A DNA stretch of 64,000 bases from Microbulbifer harenosus (GTDB lineage: Bacteria > Pseudomonadota > Gammaproteobacteria > Pseudomonadales > Cellvibrionaceae): the NCBI RefSeq assembly GCF_005771435.1, contig NZ_VANI01000022.1, positions 41,388 through 105,387 on the forward strand, given 5' to 3'. Shown here one piece after another: positions 54,514 through 63,689 of the stretch. The notes beneath the pieces are model-generated. The model searched no databases. It was given only the letters and a program-made list of their open reading frames with translations, and was not told where the DNA came from. Made by a program: the position numbers and the translations under genes. Each line of letters opens with the position of its first letter. Position 1 is the first letter of the stretch.

Positions 54514-54633
54514 GTTGGCGGTTCCCTTTCATGGAATTTGGTGCCTCACCGTAGCGCACTTTTGTGACAGAACGGGAACAGAAACGCGGCTTCTGTGCCG
54601 CGCCCATCAGTGCTTCTGGAATGCAGACCTGCG

Positions 54634-55929
54634 TTATGGATTTTGCAGGGACTGCGCCACCGCCGCCACCGCATCCATCACCCGCATCAGGTTACCACCC
54701 CACAGCGCCGCGATGTCCTCTTTGCTGTATCCGCGGGCGAGAAGTTCCTGCGTCACTGCCGGAGTTTCGGAAGCGTCGTTCCAGCCGGATACACCGCCGC
54801 CGCCGTCAAAATCCGAGCTGATGCCCACATGCTCGATACCGATTTTTTTCACCAGATAGTCGATGTGATCGACGAAGTCTTTGACATTTACCGGCGGTAC
54901 CAGAGGGTCAACTTCCCTCTCAACCAAGGGTGCTACCTGGGTGCGCAGTTTCATAAAGCCATGTATATATTCGTGGCGGGCATCGTGGTCCAGCTTTTTG
55001 ACTTCGTTCCAGTCGAGGATCTTGAAGCCGGTTTTTCCCGCCTCCCGGGCCATTACTTCCATGGCTTTTTCTTTCCACGCAGCGTCCTTGTTGCTGTCGA
55101 GATAGGAGGAAAATGCCACCGCCTGCACTACCCCTCCATTTTTTCTGATTGCCAGCAGCTCTTCGTCATCGAGGTTGCGGCTGACATCATTGAGCGCGCG
55201 TGCGGAAGAGTGCGACGCTATCACCGGTGCTTTGGTCAGACGCAGGGTTTCCATGTTTGCGGCTTTCGACGGGTGCGAAAGGTCGATAATGATACCCACC
55301 CGGTTCATTTCCTTTATCAGATCCCGTCCCAGATCGCTCAAACCACCATGCAACCACTCATCATTTTCCTCACCGGTGTTGGAGTCAGCGAACTGGCTGT
55401 GACCATTGTGTGCCAGCGACATATAACGTGCGCCGTGGTCGTAAAAGTTCTGTACCAGGCTCAGGTCGGTACCTAGTGGATAGGCGTTTTCCACACCAAT
55501 CAGCGCCGCCAGTTTGCCTTCGGCATTCAGCGTCCGCACCTCATGAGAAGTGGTAGCGAAGCCGATTCTTCCGGGGGCAATTTCCTCGGTCAGGCGGTGC
55601 ACCGCATCGAACTTGGCCAGCGCATTGTCCAGTGCTTTCGCATAGCCCGCGTCATTCAGTTCCCCCTGGCCGGTGTACACGCTAAACCAGATTGCATCCA
55701 GCCCGCCCTGCTCCGCCTTCTGCAGATCGACCTGGGTGCCAAGATCGCGAGTGTAATTGCGCGTGGTGGTAAAGTTGGCCACGTCGATGTCCACATGGGT
55801 ATCCATGGTGAGCAGGCTGTCGTGCAGCTGCAACGTGTCCTGATCGACCTTTGTTTTACCAAGTACACCGCCGGCACTACCAGCGAGCACAGCACTGAGC
55901 GCCAGACTAAGCAGATTATTTTTGTACAT
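54634..55929 (-). CDS. Membrane dipeptidase (M19 family)
   Basis: This 431-residue secreted zinc dipeptidase has a signal peptide (LLSLALSAVLAGSAGGVLG). Metal and active-site motifs are TMDTHVDID, LIGVENAYPLG, ARYMSLAHNGHSQFADS, IIDLSHPSKA, PVIASHSSARALNDVSRN and HVGISSDFDGGGG. It cleaves dipeptides, including D-amino-acid ones. It lies 15 bp downstream of a TonB receptor on the same strand, which suggests a peptide uptake and breakdown unit. Confidence 0.92.
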   Translation of the reverse strand: MYKNNLLSLALSAVLAGSAGGVLGKTKVDQDTLQLHDSLLTMDTHVDIDVANFTTTRNYTRDLGTQVDLQKAEQGGLDAIWFSVYTGQGELNDAGYAKALDNALAKFDAVHRLTEEIAPGRIGFATTSHEVRTLNAEGKLAALIGVENAYPLGTDLSLVQNFYDHGARYMSLAHNGHSQFADSNTGEENDEWLHGGLSDLGRDLIKEMNRVGIIIDLSHPSKAANMETLRLTKAPVIASHSSARALNDVSRNLDDEELLAIRKNGGVVQAVAFSSYLDSNKDAAWKEKAMEVMAREAGKTGFKILDWNEVKKLDHDARHEYIHGFMKLRTQVAPLVEREVDPLVPPVNVKDFVDHIDYLVKKIGIEHVGISSDFDGGGGVSGWNDASETPAVTQELLARGYSKEDIAALWGGNLMRVMDAVAAVAQSLQNP

Positions 55930-55944
55930 CGTGTTTACTTCCGA

Positions 55945-58278
55945 TTAGAAATTGTAGGTAACGGTGGCCTGGAAAGTGCGCGGACTCAGTGGACGATAAT
56001 AGGGAGATCCCGCATACACGAACGACAGTGCTTCAGTGTTGAATACGTTATCGAGGTTCATACGCAGACTGGTATTACTGAATCCGAATTCATCCCCAGT
56101 GATATCCACGTAGGCACTGGCCACGGTGTAGTCGTCCATCTCAAATTGCTGGGCATAATCCGCGTAGCGCGTGCCGGTATATTTCACAGAGAAGTTAGCC
56201 ACCATCCACAGCGTGGGCTCCCATGTGATGCCACCGGTAAACAGCCATTCCGGGCTATCCGCCAGTAGGCTGCCCGCGGGGTTACTGCCAAATCCATCGG
56301 ATAGCTCCGCGTGGTTGTAACTCAGGTTGGCGTTAAAGTAGAGCTGTTCCTCAAATATCGCTGGCATATACACGCCGGACAGCTCCATACCCCAGGCGGT
56401 GGTCTCACCCGCATTCACATAAAAGGACTCCGGTTCTCCAGTGGCGGGGTTCAGGATATTGCCGACCACCAGTCGATTGTCGAAAGTGGTGTAGTACGCA
56501 GATAGTGCGCCGTTGTATTGAGCGCGACTGGTACGGAAACCGAACTCGATATTTTCCGCAGTCTCTCCCGCCGGTGCCGGTGCCTCAAAACTAGTGGCCA
56601 CGGAGAAGATATCGTCTGCCCCTTTCGGCAGCGCGAAGCTCTCGGACCACGAAGCGAAGAACTGGTCGGTGTCATTCAGGTTGTACACGGCACCAATCAT
56701 GGGCAGAAAACTGTCGGAATATTCCGCTGTGATCGTTTGCGGACCGTACCCGGGGGCACCGTCGATCTCGTAGTCAGCGTAATCGCGGTAACCATCGAGA
56801 CGGTAATCGATAGCCAGTGCTTTTGCGCCCACCTCAATGTTGAGGCGATCATCCAGCAGTGCGATGGTGTCCTTGAGATACAGCTGCACAGTTTCGCGTA
56901 CGCTGGTGTAGTTGCGACGATAATACGCGACTTCATCCCAGATCACTTTGCCATCGGCACTGCCGCCGGTCTTGTTGTAACGCAGCTGGGTGCGGTTGTA
57001 GGTTTCGTCTTCGTACCAGCCTCCAAAGCTGAGGGTGTGCTGGCCGAGGTACCAGTCGATACCGGTAACGAAACCCTGGCGCTCGCCACCCACACCGGAG
57101 TAACCGTATTGCACACCGCGAGGATGAATCACGTCCAGCCCTGCGGCAGCCTGTTCCTGGTAGATGGACAGGGAATTGGTGTAACTGTCCGGGGATACAC
57201 CGAAGCCATCCTTGTCTTCCAGATACCAGATGCTGTTGAGATATATATCCTGGCCGAGATCAGTGGACAGTGACAGGGAATAGAGTTTGTCCTTGCGTAT
57301 GTTCACCCGGTCTTCGTAGTAGGAAGTACAGTTGCCACCGGTATTGACTGGGGTGAAGTCCTGATCGTCGATAGTGCCGTCGCCGTTGTAGTCGTACACG
57401 CCGGGTTGCGGGTTGATACAGCCTTCCGGCAATGCGCCTTCGTAGGCGTAATAGTAATCCGTATCGAACTGAGCTTCGGTACCGGAGGGCGAGTCGTAAT
57501 CGTGGAAATCGTTGCTGACCAGCGCCGCCTGAATGTAGGTGTCTTCATCGAACTCGTAACGCGCCTTGCCCTCGATATGTTCGCGGTCGATGGTACCGGG
57601 GCCACGCCACAGGTCGCTGTCGGTTTTGGAACGGCTCAGGTAAGCGCTGAAACCGTTGATATCACCGGTGTCCAGCCGCAGGAAACTGCGCAGCAGATTG
57701 TCGTCACCGCCGGTCAGCGACACCACGCCGCCGGCCTCTTTGTCGGGTTCGGTGGTGCTGTAGGAGACAATGGGACCGAGGGAGGAGTAGCTCGGCATGG
57801 AGACGTCGCCGGCACCTGGTGAGGCAAGTACCGATCCCAGGTTTTCATTGTCTACGTAGCGGAAAATCGGGCTGCCGCCAAAGGCGTCGGAGCGGCCCAT
57901 GGGTACGCCGTCCAGCACAAAGCCAATTTGGGACAGGCTGAATGCGCGCACTTGCACCGAGTTGCCAAATTCATACAGACCAAGCGCACCGTCGGTTTGT
58001 ACATTGAATCCGGGCAGGCTTTCCAGCATTTTCAGACCCGAAATGCCCGCCGGCGCAGAGAGCAGTTCGTCGCGCGTCACGCCCACGGTCTGACTCACTT
58101 CATTTTCACCAATGGCCAGATCCGCCTGTGAAGTGCGCCGCGCTTGCACCACCACCTCCTCCATCTGCCCGGCCTCCGCCTTCGCCTCCTGCGCCACGGT
58201 CGGCAGCGCCCCCAGCGCACCACTCAGGGCCACTGCAGATATTGATACCGATACCGCCGGATGGATTCTTCGTGTCAT
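55945..58278 (-). CDS. TonB-dependent outer-membrane receptor (peptide locus candidate)
   Basis: This 777-residue protein has a signal peptide, TonB box QMEEVVVQARRTSQ and a plug with GLKMLESLPGFNVQTDGALGLYEFGNSVQVRAFSLSQIGFVLDGVPMGRSDAFGG. It has a long barrel ending FQATVTYNF. It is in an operon with an M19 dipeptidase, so short peptides are a reasonable ligand guess. The barrel carries an Asp-rich acidic insertion near YDYNGDGTIDDQDF that resembles a calcium-binding loop. Confidence 0.9.
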   Translation of the reverse strand: MTRRIHPAVSVSISAVALSGALGALPTVAQEAKAEAGQMEEVVVQARRTSQADLAIGENEVSQTVGVTRDELLSAPAGISGLKMLESLPGFNVQTDGALGLYEFGNSVQVRAFSLSQIGFVLDGVPMGRSDAFGGSPIFRYVDNENLGSVLASPGAGDVSMPSYSSLGPIVSYSTTEPDKEAGGVVSLTGGDDNLLRSFLRLDTGDINGFSAYLSRSKTDSDLWRGPGTIDREHIEGKARYEFDEDTYIQAALVSNDFHDYDSPSGTEAQFDTDYYYAYEGALPEGCINPQPGVYDYNGDGTIDDQDFTPVNTGGNCTSYYEDRVNIRKDKLYSLSLSTDLGQDIYLNSIWYLEDKDGFGVSPDSYTNSLSIYQEQAAAGLDVIHPRGVQYGYSGVGGERQGFVTGIDWYLGQHTLSFGGWYEDETYNRTQLRYNKTGGSADGKVIWDEVAYYRRNYTSVRETVQLYLKDTIALLDDRLNIEVGAKALAIDYRLDGYRDYADYEIDGAPGYGPQTITAEYSDSFLPMIGAVYNLNDTDQFFASWSESFALPKGADDIFSVATSFEAPAPAGETAENIEFGFRTSRAQYNGALSAYYTTFDNRLVVGNILNPATGEPESFYVNAGETTAWGMELSGVYMPAIFEEQLYFNANLSYNHAELSDGFGSNPAGSLLADSPEWLFTGGITWEPTLWMVANFSVKYTGTRYADYAQQFEMDDYTVASAYVDITGDEFGFSNTSLRMNLDNVFNTEALSFVYAGSPYYRPLSPRTFQATVTYNF

Positions 58279-58436
58279 TTCCCCGCCCTCTTTTGTGCTG
58301 TTGTGTAAAGAGGGCGTAGCAACATGTATGCCACGAAAAACAGGAAAGTGCGGCGTTTGCGTTCAGCCGCCCGCGCAGACAAGAGGAATTTTTTGCCCGA
58401 CTCTCATTATTTTCTATCGACAGGCGCCAACTGCCA

Positions 58437-59339
58437 TCAGATATTCAGGCCTTCAAACATCAACGAGCGGTGCGCCGCGACCCCAGCCATGGCACCGTCT
58501 GCCATGGCAAAGGTGACATTGCCCGCGGCGCGCGCGGAATCACCGCAGGCAAACACACCGGCTATGGATGTCGCCTGCATAGCGTCGGTCTGGATAACGG
58601 CGCCCATCGGTGTTTCCTCGAATGCGCAGCCGAGCTGGTCTGCCAGTGGGTGTGGGTGCCGAAGCTGTGTTGCGACAAACAGTCCAGACAGCTCGATGAT
58701 GCGACCGTCCTGCAGATTAGCGGCGGCACGCCCACCGGTAATTTTTTCAACCGGCGTTCGCTCCACCGTGACGTTGCGCTGGACCAGCTGACGCAACTGA
58801 TCCGCGCTCGGCTCAAAGGCGCCATTGATAAAGAAAGTGGTGGGCCCCCAGTCCGGGAGTATCAACGCTTGGTGCATAGAAATTTCACCCACCGCGAGAA
58901 CGCCAAGCGGCGCCTCGTCCAGTTCGTATCCGTGGCAGTAAGGACAGTGGAATACTGCTCTGCCCCAGCGCTCCCGCAGGCCAGGAATATTCGGGAGCTC
59001 ATCACTGACGCCAGTGGCGAGTATCACACGCGATGCGTGGTAGACCTCCCCCTGCTGTGTCTGCAACTGAAAATCATCAGCGGTTTTTTCTATCGACTCC
59101 ACCGTGGCTTCCACACAGGTGACGTTGGGATAACGCAACAACTGGGCGCGACCATCCGCAGCGATCTCCGCCGGTGGGCGACCGTCCTGACCGAGAATGC
59201 CATAGGCATGGGTCGCAAATCGGTTGCGCCGCTGCCCGGCATCTACCACCAGTACTTTGCGGCGACCGCGGGCCAATTGCAGGGCCGCGGTCATACCGGC
59301 ATAGCTACCACCGATAACAGCGACATCAAATTGGGACAT
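58437..59339 (-). CDS. NAD(P)/FAD-dependent oxidoreductase, thioredoxin-reductase-like
   Basis: This 300-residue flavoprotein has an FAD site VIGGSYAGMTAALQLARG, a redox pair CPYC (Cys132, Cys135) and a closing FAD motif GVFACGDSARAAGN. It lacks a clear NADPH GxGxxA stretch (LGVLAVGEISMHQA). It therefore resembles the ferredoxin- or thioredoxin-reductase-like group of uncertain partner. GGAGG precedes the start. An Rrf2 regulator lies 33 bp upstream on the same strand and probably controls it. Confidence 0.85.
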   Translation of the reverse strand: MSQFDVAVIGGSYAGMTAALQLARGRRKVLVVDAGQRRNRFATHAYGILGQDGRPPAEIAADGRAQLLRYPNVTCVEATVESIEKTADDFQLQTQQGEVYHASRVILATGVSDELPNIPGLRERWGRAVFHCPYCHGYELDEAPLGVLAVGEISMHQALILPDWGPTTFFINGAFEPSADQLRQLVQRNVTVERTPVEKITGGRAAANLQDGRIIELSGLFVATQLRHPHPLADQLGCAFEETPMGAVIQTDAMQATSIAGVFACGDSARAAGNVTFAMADGAMAGVAAHRSLMFEGLNI

Positions 59340-59372
59340 TGGAGCACCTCCAGTAACTGAAAGGGTTGGGAG

Positions 59373-59822
59373 TCAGGATGTATGGTCGGACCCGGTGCAA
59401 ACCTGCATCCGCTGATGAAAGTCGCGGCTTAGCGACGCCAGGGTGATCTCGCGGAATCGCGCGAGCAAGAGCGCTTCCGCCGCGTTGAAGGCCTCACCCA
59501 TGGCGTTGTTCACCGCCTGCTCTATCAGGCAGCCCGGCGCTTCGGTGCGATGCCCGAGGGCGAGTACCCCGGGAGAACCAAGGGCGATGTGAATGTCGTA
59601 CAGGGTGACGCTTTCCAGGTCTTTTGCCAGTCGCCAGCCGCCGCCGTGCCCCTTTTCCGAACGCACCAGTCCCTGATTGCGCAGGCCCGCCAGAATCCGC
59701 CGGATCACCACCGGGTTGGTCTGCATCATGTCCGCCAGTGACTCGGAAGTCGCCGGCCCGTCGATCTCGGCCATATGCAGGAGCACGTGCAATACGCCAG
59801 ATAATCTGCTGTCTCTTTTCAT
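59373..59822 (-). CDS. Rrf2-family transcriptional regulator
   Basis: This 149-residue winged-helix protein has SGVLHVLLHMAEIDGPATSESLADMMQTNPVVIRRILAGLRNQGLVRSEKGHGGGWRLAKDL. It lacks the three-Cys cluster of NsrR/IscR; only two cysteines occur (GCLIEQ and MQVC near the end), so it may sense redox through thiols, as the YwnA/HypR-like branch does. ATG 59822 is chosen. A palindrome overlaps the start. It precedes a disulfide flavoprotein gene by 33 bp, so both form a small redox unit. Confidence 0.88.
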   Translation of the reverse strand: MKRDSRLSGVLHVLLHMAEIDGPATSESLADMMQTNPVVIRRILAGLRNQGLVRSEKGHGGGWRLAKDLESVTLYDIHIALGSPGVLALGHRTEAPGCLIEQAVNNAMGEAFNAAEALLLARFREITLASLSRDFHQRMQVCTGSDHTS

Positions 59823-59842
59823 GTAACTTACAGTATTACATG
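59820..59842. promoter_or_regulatory. Palindrome overlapping the Rrf2 gene start
   Basis: CATGTAA (59820-59826) and TTACATG (59836-59842) form an inverted repeat around 9 bp and include the start codon of the regulator. Its size and place suit an autoregulatory operator. Confidence 0.6.
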
Positions 59843-60066
59843 AATTGACACCGCGCAATACCGCACTGCGCCAACCGCGAAAAAGACGCGACGGCCGGAG
59901 AGTCACGAATGATCCGGGCAGGTCTGGGAGCTGGGTAGGCCGGGGGTAGATGGGCGCCCGCGGTCAGAGCGTATCAGCCAGTAGCGCCGCGCCCGAGAAT
60001 GACATCAGGGTGGCGCCGAGGAGTGGAGCCCCCAGAACAGGGGCTGCCGTTGAGCAACTCCGATGG

Positions 60067-60765
60067 TCAGCTATCGCCCCGTGGAAGATCGAACCAGAGT
60101 GCCGTCACGCCGCCCGCGCCAGCTTCCAGTGACAGCGGCTCGTCCAGTGTTCCGAGGCCGTCGCCGGCGCTGAGGTGGTTGCCATTTGCCTCCACATCCC
60201 CCTCAAGCAGGTGTAAATAACCCACGCCTTTTTCCGCACTGAGGGCAAAGCTTGCCCCAGCGGGCAACTGAAGACGGTGCATGCTCGCCTCCTGGTGAAC
60301 CGTTAGCGAGCCATCGCGACCATCCGGTGTGACCAGCGGGGTGAGCGGTCCACGTTGCGGAATCGCTTTCTGCTCATAGCCCGGTTCCAGACCGCGTTGG
60401 TTTGGAATAATCCAGATTTGCAAAAACTTCAGCGGGTCGGTCTTTGAGTCGTTGTACTCCGAGTGGGTCACCCCGGTACCTGCGGTCATACGCTGCACGT
60501 CACCCGCCGGAACGACAAACTGATTGCCCATGCTGTCTTTGTGGGCAATAGCGCCGGACAGCACGTAGGAAATAATTTCCATATCCCGGTGCCCGTGGGT
60601 ACCGAACCCCGCACCCGGTGCGACCGTATCGTCATTGATCACCCGCAGGGCGGAAAACCCCATATGTTTCGGATCGTGGTAATGGCCGAAGGAAAAGCTG
60701 TGGCGGGATTCCAGCCAGCCAAAGTCTGCTTTGCCGCGCTCGTCGGCACGCCGTAAATAAAGCAT
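60067..60765 (-). CDS. Pirin family protein
   Basis: This 232-residue bicupin has metal ligands in GFGTHGHRDMEIISYVLSGAIAHKDSMGN (His, His, Glu) and HSEYND. FGWLESRHSFSFGHYHDP and LQIWIIP complete the pirin/YhhW pattern. Members of this subgroup can act as quercetinases, but the natural role is unclear. It is a single gene on the minus strand between the Rrf2 unit and a DUF885 peptidase. Confidence 0.9.
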   Translation of the reverse strand: MLYLRRADERGKADFGWLESRHSFSFGHYHDPKHMGFSALRVINDDTVAPGAGFGTHGHRDMEIISYVLSGAIAHKDSMGNQFVVPAGDVQRMTAGTGVTHSEYNDSKTDPLKFLQIWIIPNQRGLEPGYEQKAIPQRGPLTPLVTPDGRDGSLTVHQEASMHRLQLPAGASFALSAEKGVGYLHLLEGDVEANGNHLSAGDGLGTLDEPLSLEAGAGGVTALWFDLPRGDS

Positions 60766-60929
60766 TCTGCCCTCCTCACTTGTGGTGGATTGGCGCCACT
60801 ATACGAGCGGGCGGAGCCGGGAAAAATCGCATTATTCTGGATATATCGTTCGATTTCGGGATTGGGATTCCCGCTGCCGGGTAGCAAACGCAAATTAGGC
60901 CCCGTTACCATTGCCGGGGCCCTCTGCCG

Positions 60930-62708
60930 TTAACTTTTGCTTTTCGCGATGAACCGCTCCATCTGCACTTCCAGCATTTCCATCGGTAGCGCACCGTTGG
61001 CAAGTACCGCGTCGTGGAAAGCCCGGATATCAAACTGCTCACCCATTTCCTTTTCCGCGGCTGCCCGCAGTTCGCGAATTTTGATTTCACCCATTTTGTA
61101 GGACAGTGCCTGGCCCGGCCATGAGATGTAGCGGTCGACTTCCGCGCGCACGTTCGCTTTGGACAGGGATGTATTATCAGCGAGGAAATCCAACGCCTGT
61201 TGGCGGCTCCAACCCTGGGAGTGAATACCGGTATCGATCACCAGGCGTGCAGCGCGCCACATTTCGTAACTGAGCCTGCCGAACTGCTGATAGGCATTTT
61301 CGTAAACCCCCATTTCCACGCCGAGACGCTCGCTATACAGGGCCCAGCCCTCGCCAAAGGCGCTCAGGTACAGGTTGCGCCGGAAGTCCGGTACATGCCC
61401 CAACTCCTGTGACAATGCGCCCTGCAAGTGGTGGCCCGGAACGGCTTCGTGCAGGGTCAGAGCTACCAGTTCGTATAGCGGGCGCTGGTCGAGAGCGTAG
61501 CTATTCACCCAGTAAGCACCACCGCGGGTACCACCGATGGCGGCGGGATTGTAAGACGCCGTGGTGTAGTTTGGGGCGATTTCATCGGGGACCGGCACCA
61601 CTCCGTACGGAAGGCGCGGCAGCTTGCCAAAAAACTCCGGCAGGCGGTAATCGATCCGCTTGGCGATATATGAGGCCTCACTCAAAAGCTCCCGGGGAGA
61701 CTTCGCATAAAACTGGGGATCGGTGCGCAGAAACTCGGTAAATTCCTCGAAACCGCCGTCGAACTCGCCCTCTTTATTCAAGCGGGTTATCAGCGCATCC
61801 ATTTCACCGCGAATTCGCTTCACTTCCGCGAGCCCGATGCGATGAATTTCTGACGGGTCCATATCCATCGTCACATAGGTGCGGATTGCATGGCGGTAGT
61901 AGTCCTTGCCGCCGGGCAGATCTTCCGCAGCGAGTGAATCGGTGGCCGCATCCATATAATCGCCTTCGAGGAAGGTCGCAACACGATCAAAGGCGGGAAC
62001 CGCGTAGTTGGCAATGGCTTCTTTACCCTGCTTCTGCAGACGCGTTTTATCTTTCGAGGAAAATGTTTCCGGCAAATTTCTGAAGGGCTCGTAGAGGCTG
62101 CTTTTGGCCGGATCATCGTATACCTGAGCGCGCACCGTAGGCGCTATGCCCTCGACCACAATCTTTGGCAGCACAAATCCATCTTTAATACCTACGCGCA
62201 TATTAGCCAGATTCTCATCAAAGTATCGGCCGAAATCCTGTATGCGCTTTATATAGTCTTCGTAGTCAGCAAGCTGCGACATAGTGAGGCCACTGCTGGC
62301 ATCCAGTGCAGCATTCCAGAAGCTGTAGAAGGTATTGACCGGGATACGATCCAGGTACAACTCATTCGCCTCTGTGGAGTTTTTCAACACCCAGATCAAT
62401 AGATCCCAGTTGACCCGCTCAGACGCGTTCAGCGCATTAGCGTCGATTTGCTGCAGGCGGTCGACAAACTGCCGCTCCGCGTGCAAGCGGCGGGCACGGT
62501 CCTTTCCCGACACTCCAGGCAAGCGGTCAGCATAACCCTCCTGCCCCATGCGACTGGCGGTGATGGGGTCCTCGCGCAGGCTGTATTGCCAGTGATCGTC
62601 TATCACTGCTTGTAACTGCTGGGCGGCGGTAGCGGCCTGCGCTGCTGGTATCAGCTGCCAACCTGCGACTATGATCAGGAAAAGAGTACGGGCGAACCTC
62701 GGTATCAT
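60930..62708 (-). CDS. DUF885 family secreted metallopeptidase-like protein
   Basis: This 592-residue protein has a signal peptide (FARTLFLIIVAGWQLIPAAQA). The zinc motif is HEAVPGHH beginning at His420, and the downstream glutamate is in FGEGWALYSERL. The DUF885 family is related to gluzincin peptidases, but substrates are mostly unknown. I chose ATG 62708 with GAGGGA upstream; the longer frame has no signal peptide. It could supply peptides to the nearby TonB/dipeptidase system, which is only an inference. Confidence 0.87.
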   Translation of the reverse strand: MIPRFARTLFLIIVAGWQLIPAAQAATAAQQLQAVIDDHWQYSLREDPITASRMGQEGYADRLPGVSGKDRARRLHAERQFVDRLQQIDANALNASERVNWDLLIWVLKNSTEANELYLDRIPVNTFYSFWNAALDASSGLTMSQLADYEDYIKRIQDFGRYFDENLANMRVGIKDGFVLPKIVVEGIAPTVRAQVYDDPAKSSLYEPFRNLPETFSSKDKTRLQKQGKEAIANYAVPAFDRVATFLEGDYMDAATDSLAAEDLPGGKDYYRHAIRTYVTMDMDPSEIHRIGLAEVKRIRGEMDALITRLNKEGEFDGGFEEFTEFLRTDPQFYAKSPRELLSEASYIAKRIDYRLPEFFGKLPRLPYGVVPVPDEIAPNYTTASYNPAAIGGTRGGAYWVNSYALDQRPLYELVALTLHEAVPGHHLQGALSQELGHVPDFRRNLYLSAFGEGWALYSERLGVEMGVYENAYQQFGRLSYEMWRAARLVIDTGIHSQGWSRQQALDFLADNTSLSKANVRAEVDRYISWPGQALSYKMGEIKIRELRAAAEKEMGEQFDIRAFHDAVLANGALPMEMLEVQMERFIAKSKS

Positions 62709-62840
62709 TGAGCATTCCCTCAGTGAATATTCGGTAGTTTGGATACGCGGTGAACCATAGCACGACAGCGGAGACTCCTGCCTGCAAGTAACCCTCCGCC
62801 TCGCGGCTTCTACCGCAAAAATATTGAATGGAGTCAGATC

Positions 62841-63689
62841 GTGAAAGATGTTTGTGTCGGTGCAATACAAATGGTCAGCGGTGATAACGTTTCTGCCAAC
62901 CTCGCGCGCGCATATGAACTACTCATACAAGCGGCAGATCATGGCGCGCAACTGGTGCTACTGCCGGAAAACTTTGCGCACCTCGCAGACGCAGGCAGCT
63001 TTTCCGCGGCCGAGCCATTTGCCCGCGGTGCGGCCAGCCCGGAGCGGCATCCCGTGCAATTTGCCCTGGAACGCTGGTCCCGCGAACTGGGCCTCTGGAT
63101 CGCGGCCGGTGCCGTTTCCCTGGTACAGCGTGCCGATGGCACCGGGGTACCCGGAAAGCGCAGCCGCTCCGCTTTCTTGCTCTATGACGACTGTGGCGAA
63201 TGCCGTGCACGCTACGACAAAATGCACCTGTTCGATGTACAGGTCGCCGATGCCGCCGGTCGTTATACAGAGTCAGCGACTATTGAACCTGGCGATACCC
63301 CGGTGTGTACCGCTACGCCATGGGCAACCTTGGGGCTCAGCATCTGCTTCGACCTGCGCTTTCCCGAACTCTACCGGCAATTGGCAGCGACCGGAGCCGA
63401 ATTGTTCATGGTCCCCGCCGCCTTCACCCACACCACCGGAGAGGCGCACTGGATGACCTTACTGCGCGCGCGCGCGATTGAAAACGGCTGCTTCATCATC
63501 GCCGCGGCACAAGGAGGGCAACACTCTCCCAAACGCCGCACTTGGGGACATTCTGCGATCATTGATCCGTGGGGAGAAATTCTTGCAGAAATGGGAGAGG
63601 GAGAGGGTGTAATCACCGCGGTGCTGAAGGCGGACAAGCTCAACACGATACGCAGGAACATGCCTTTACTTTCCATGCGCCGTCTGTGA
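62841..63689 (+). CDS. Carbon-nitrogen hydrolase (Nit/omega-amidase family)
   Basis: This 282-residue cytoplasmic nitrilase-superfamily amidohydrolase has its catalytic triad visible: Glu43 (LLPENFAHL), Lys127 (YDKMHLFDV) and Cys169 (SICFDLRFPELYRQL). It resembles Nit1/YafV-like enzymes that deaminate damaged glutathione or hydrolyse omega-amides. It starts at GTG 62841 with GGAG upstream. It is divergent from the DUF885 gene, with a 132-bp gap. Confidence 0.9.
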   Translation: MKDVCVGAIQMVSGDNVSANLARAYELLIQAADHGAQLVLLPENFAHLADAGSFSAAEPFARGAASPERHPVQFALERWSRELGLWIAAGAVSLVQRADGTGVPGKRSRSAFLLYDDCGECRARYDKMHLFDVQVADAAGRYTESATIEPGDTPVCTATPWATLGLSICFDLRFPELYRQLAATGAELFMVPAAFTHTTGEAHWMTLLRARAIENGCFIIAAAQGGQHSPKRRTWGHSAIIDPWGEILAEMGEGEGVITAVLKADKLNTIRRNMPLLSMRRL

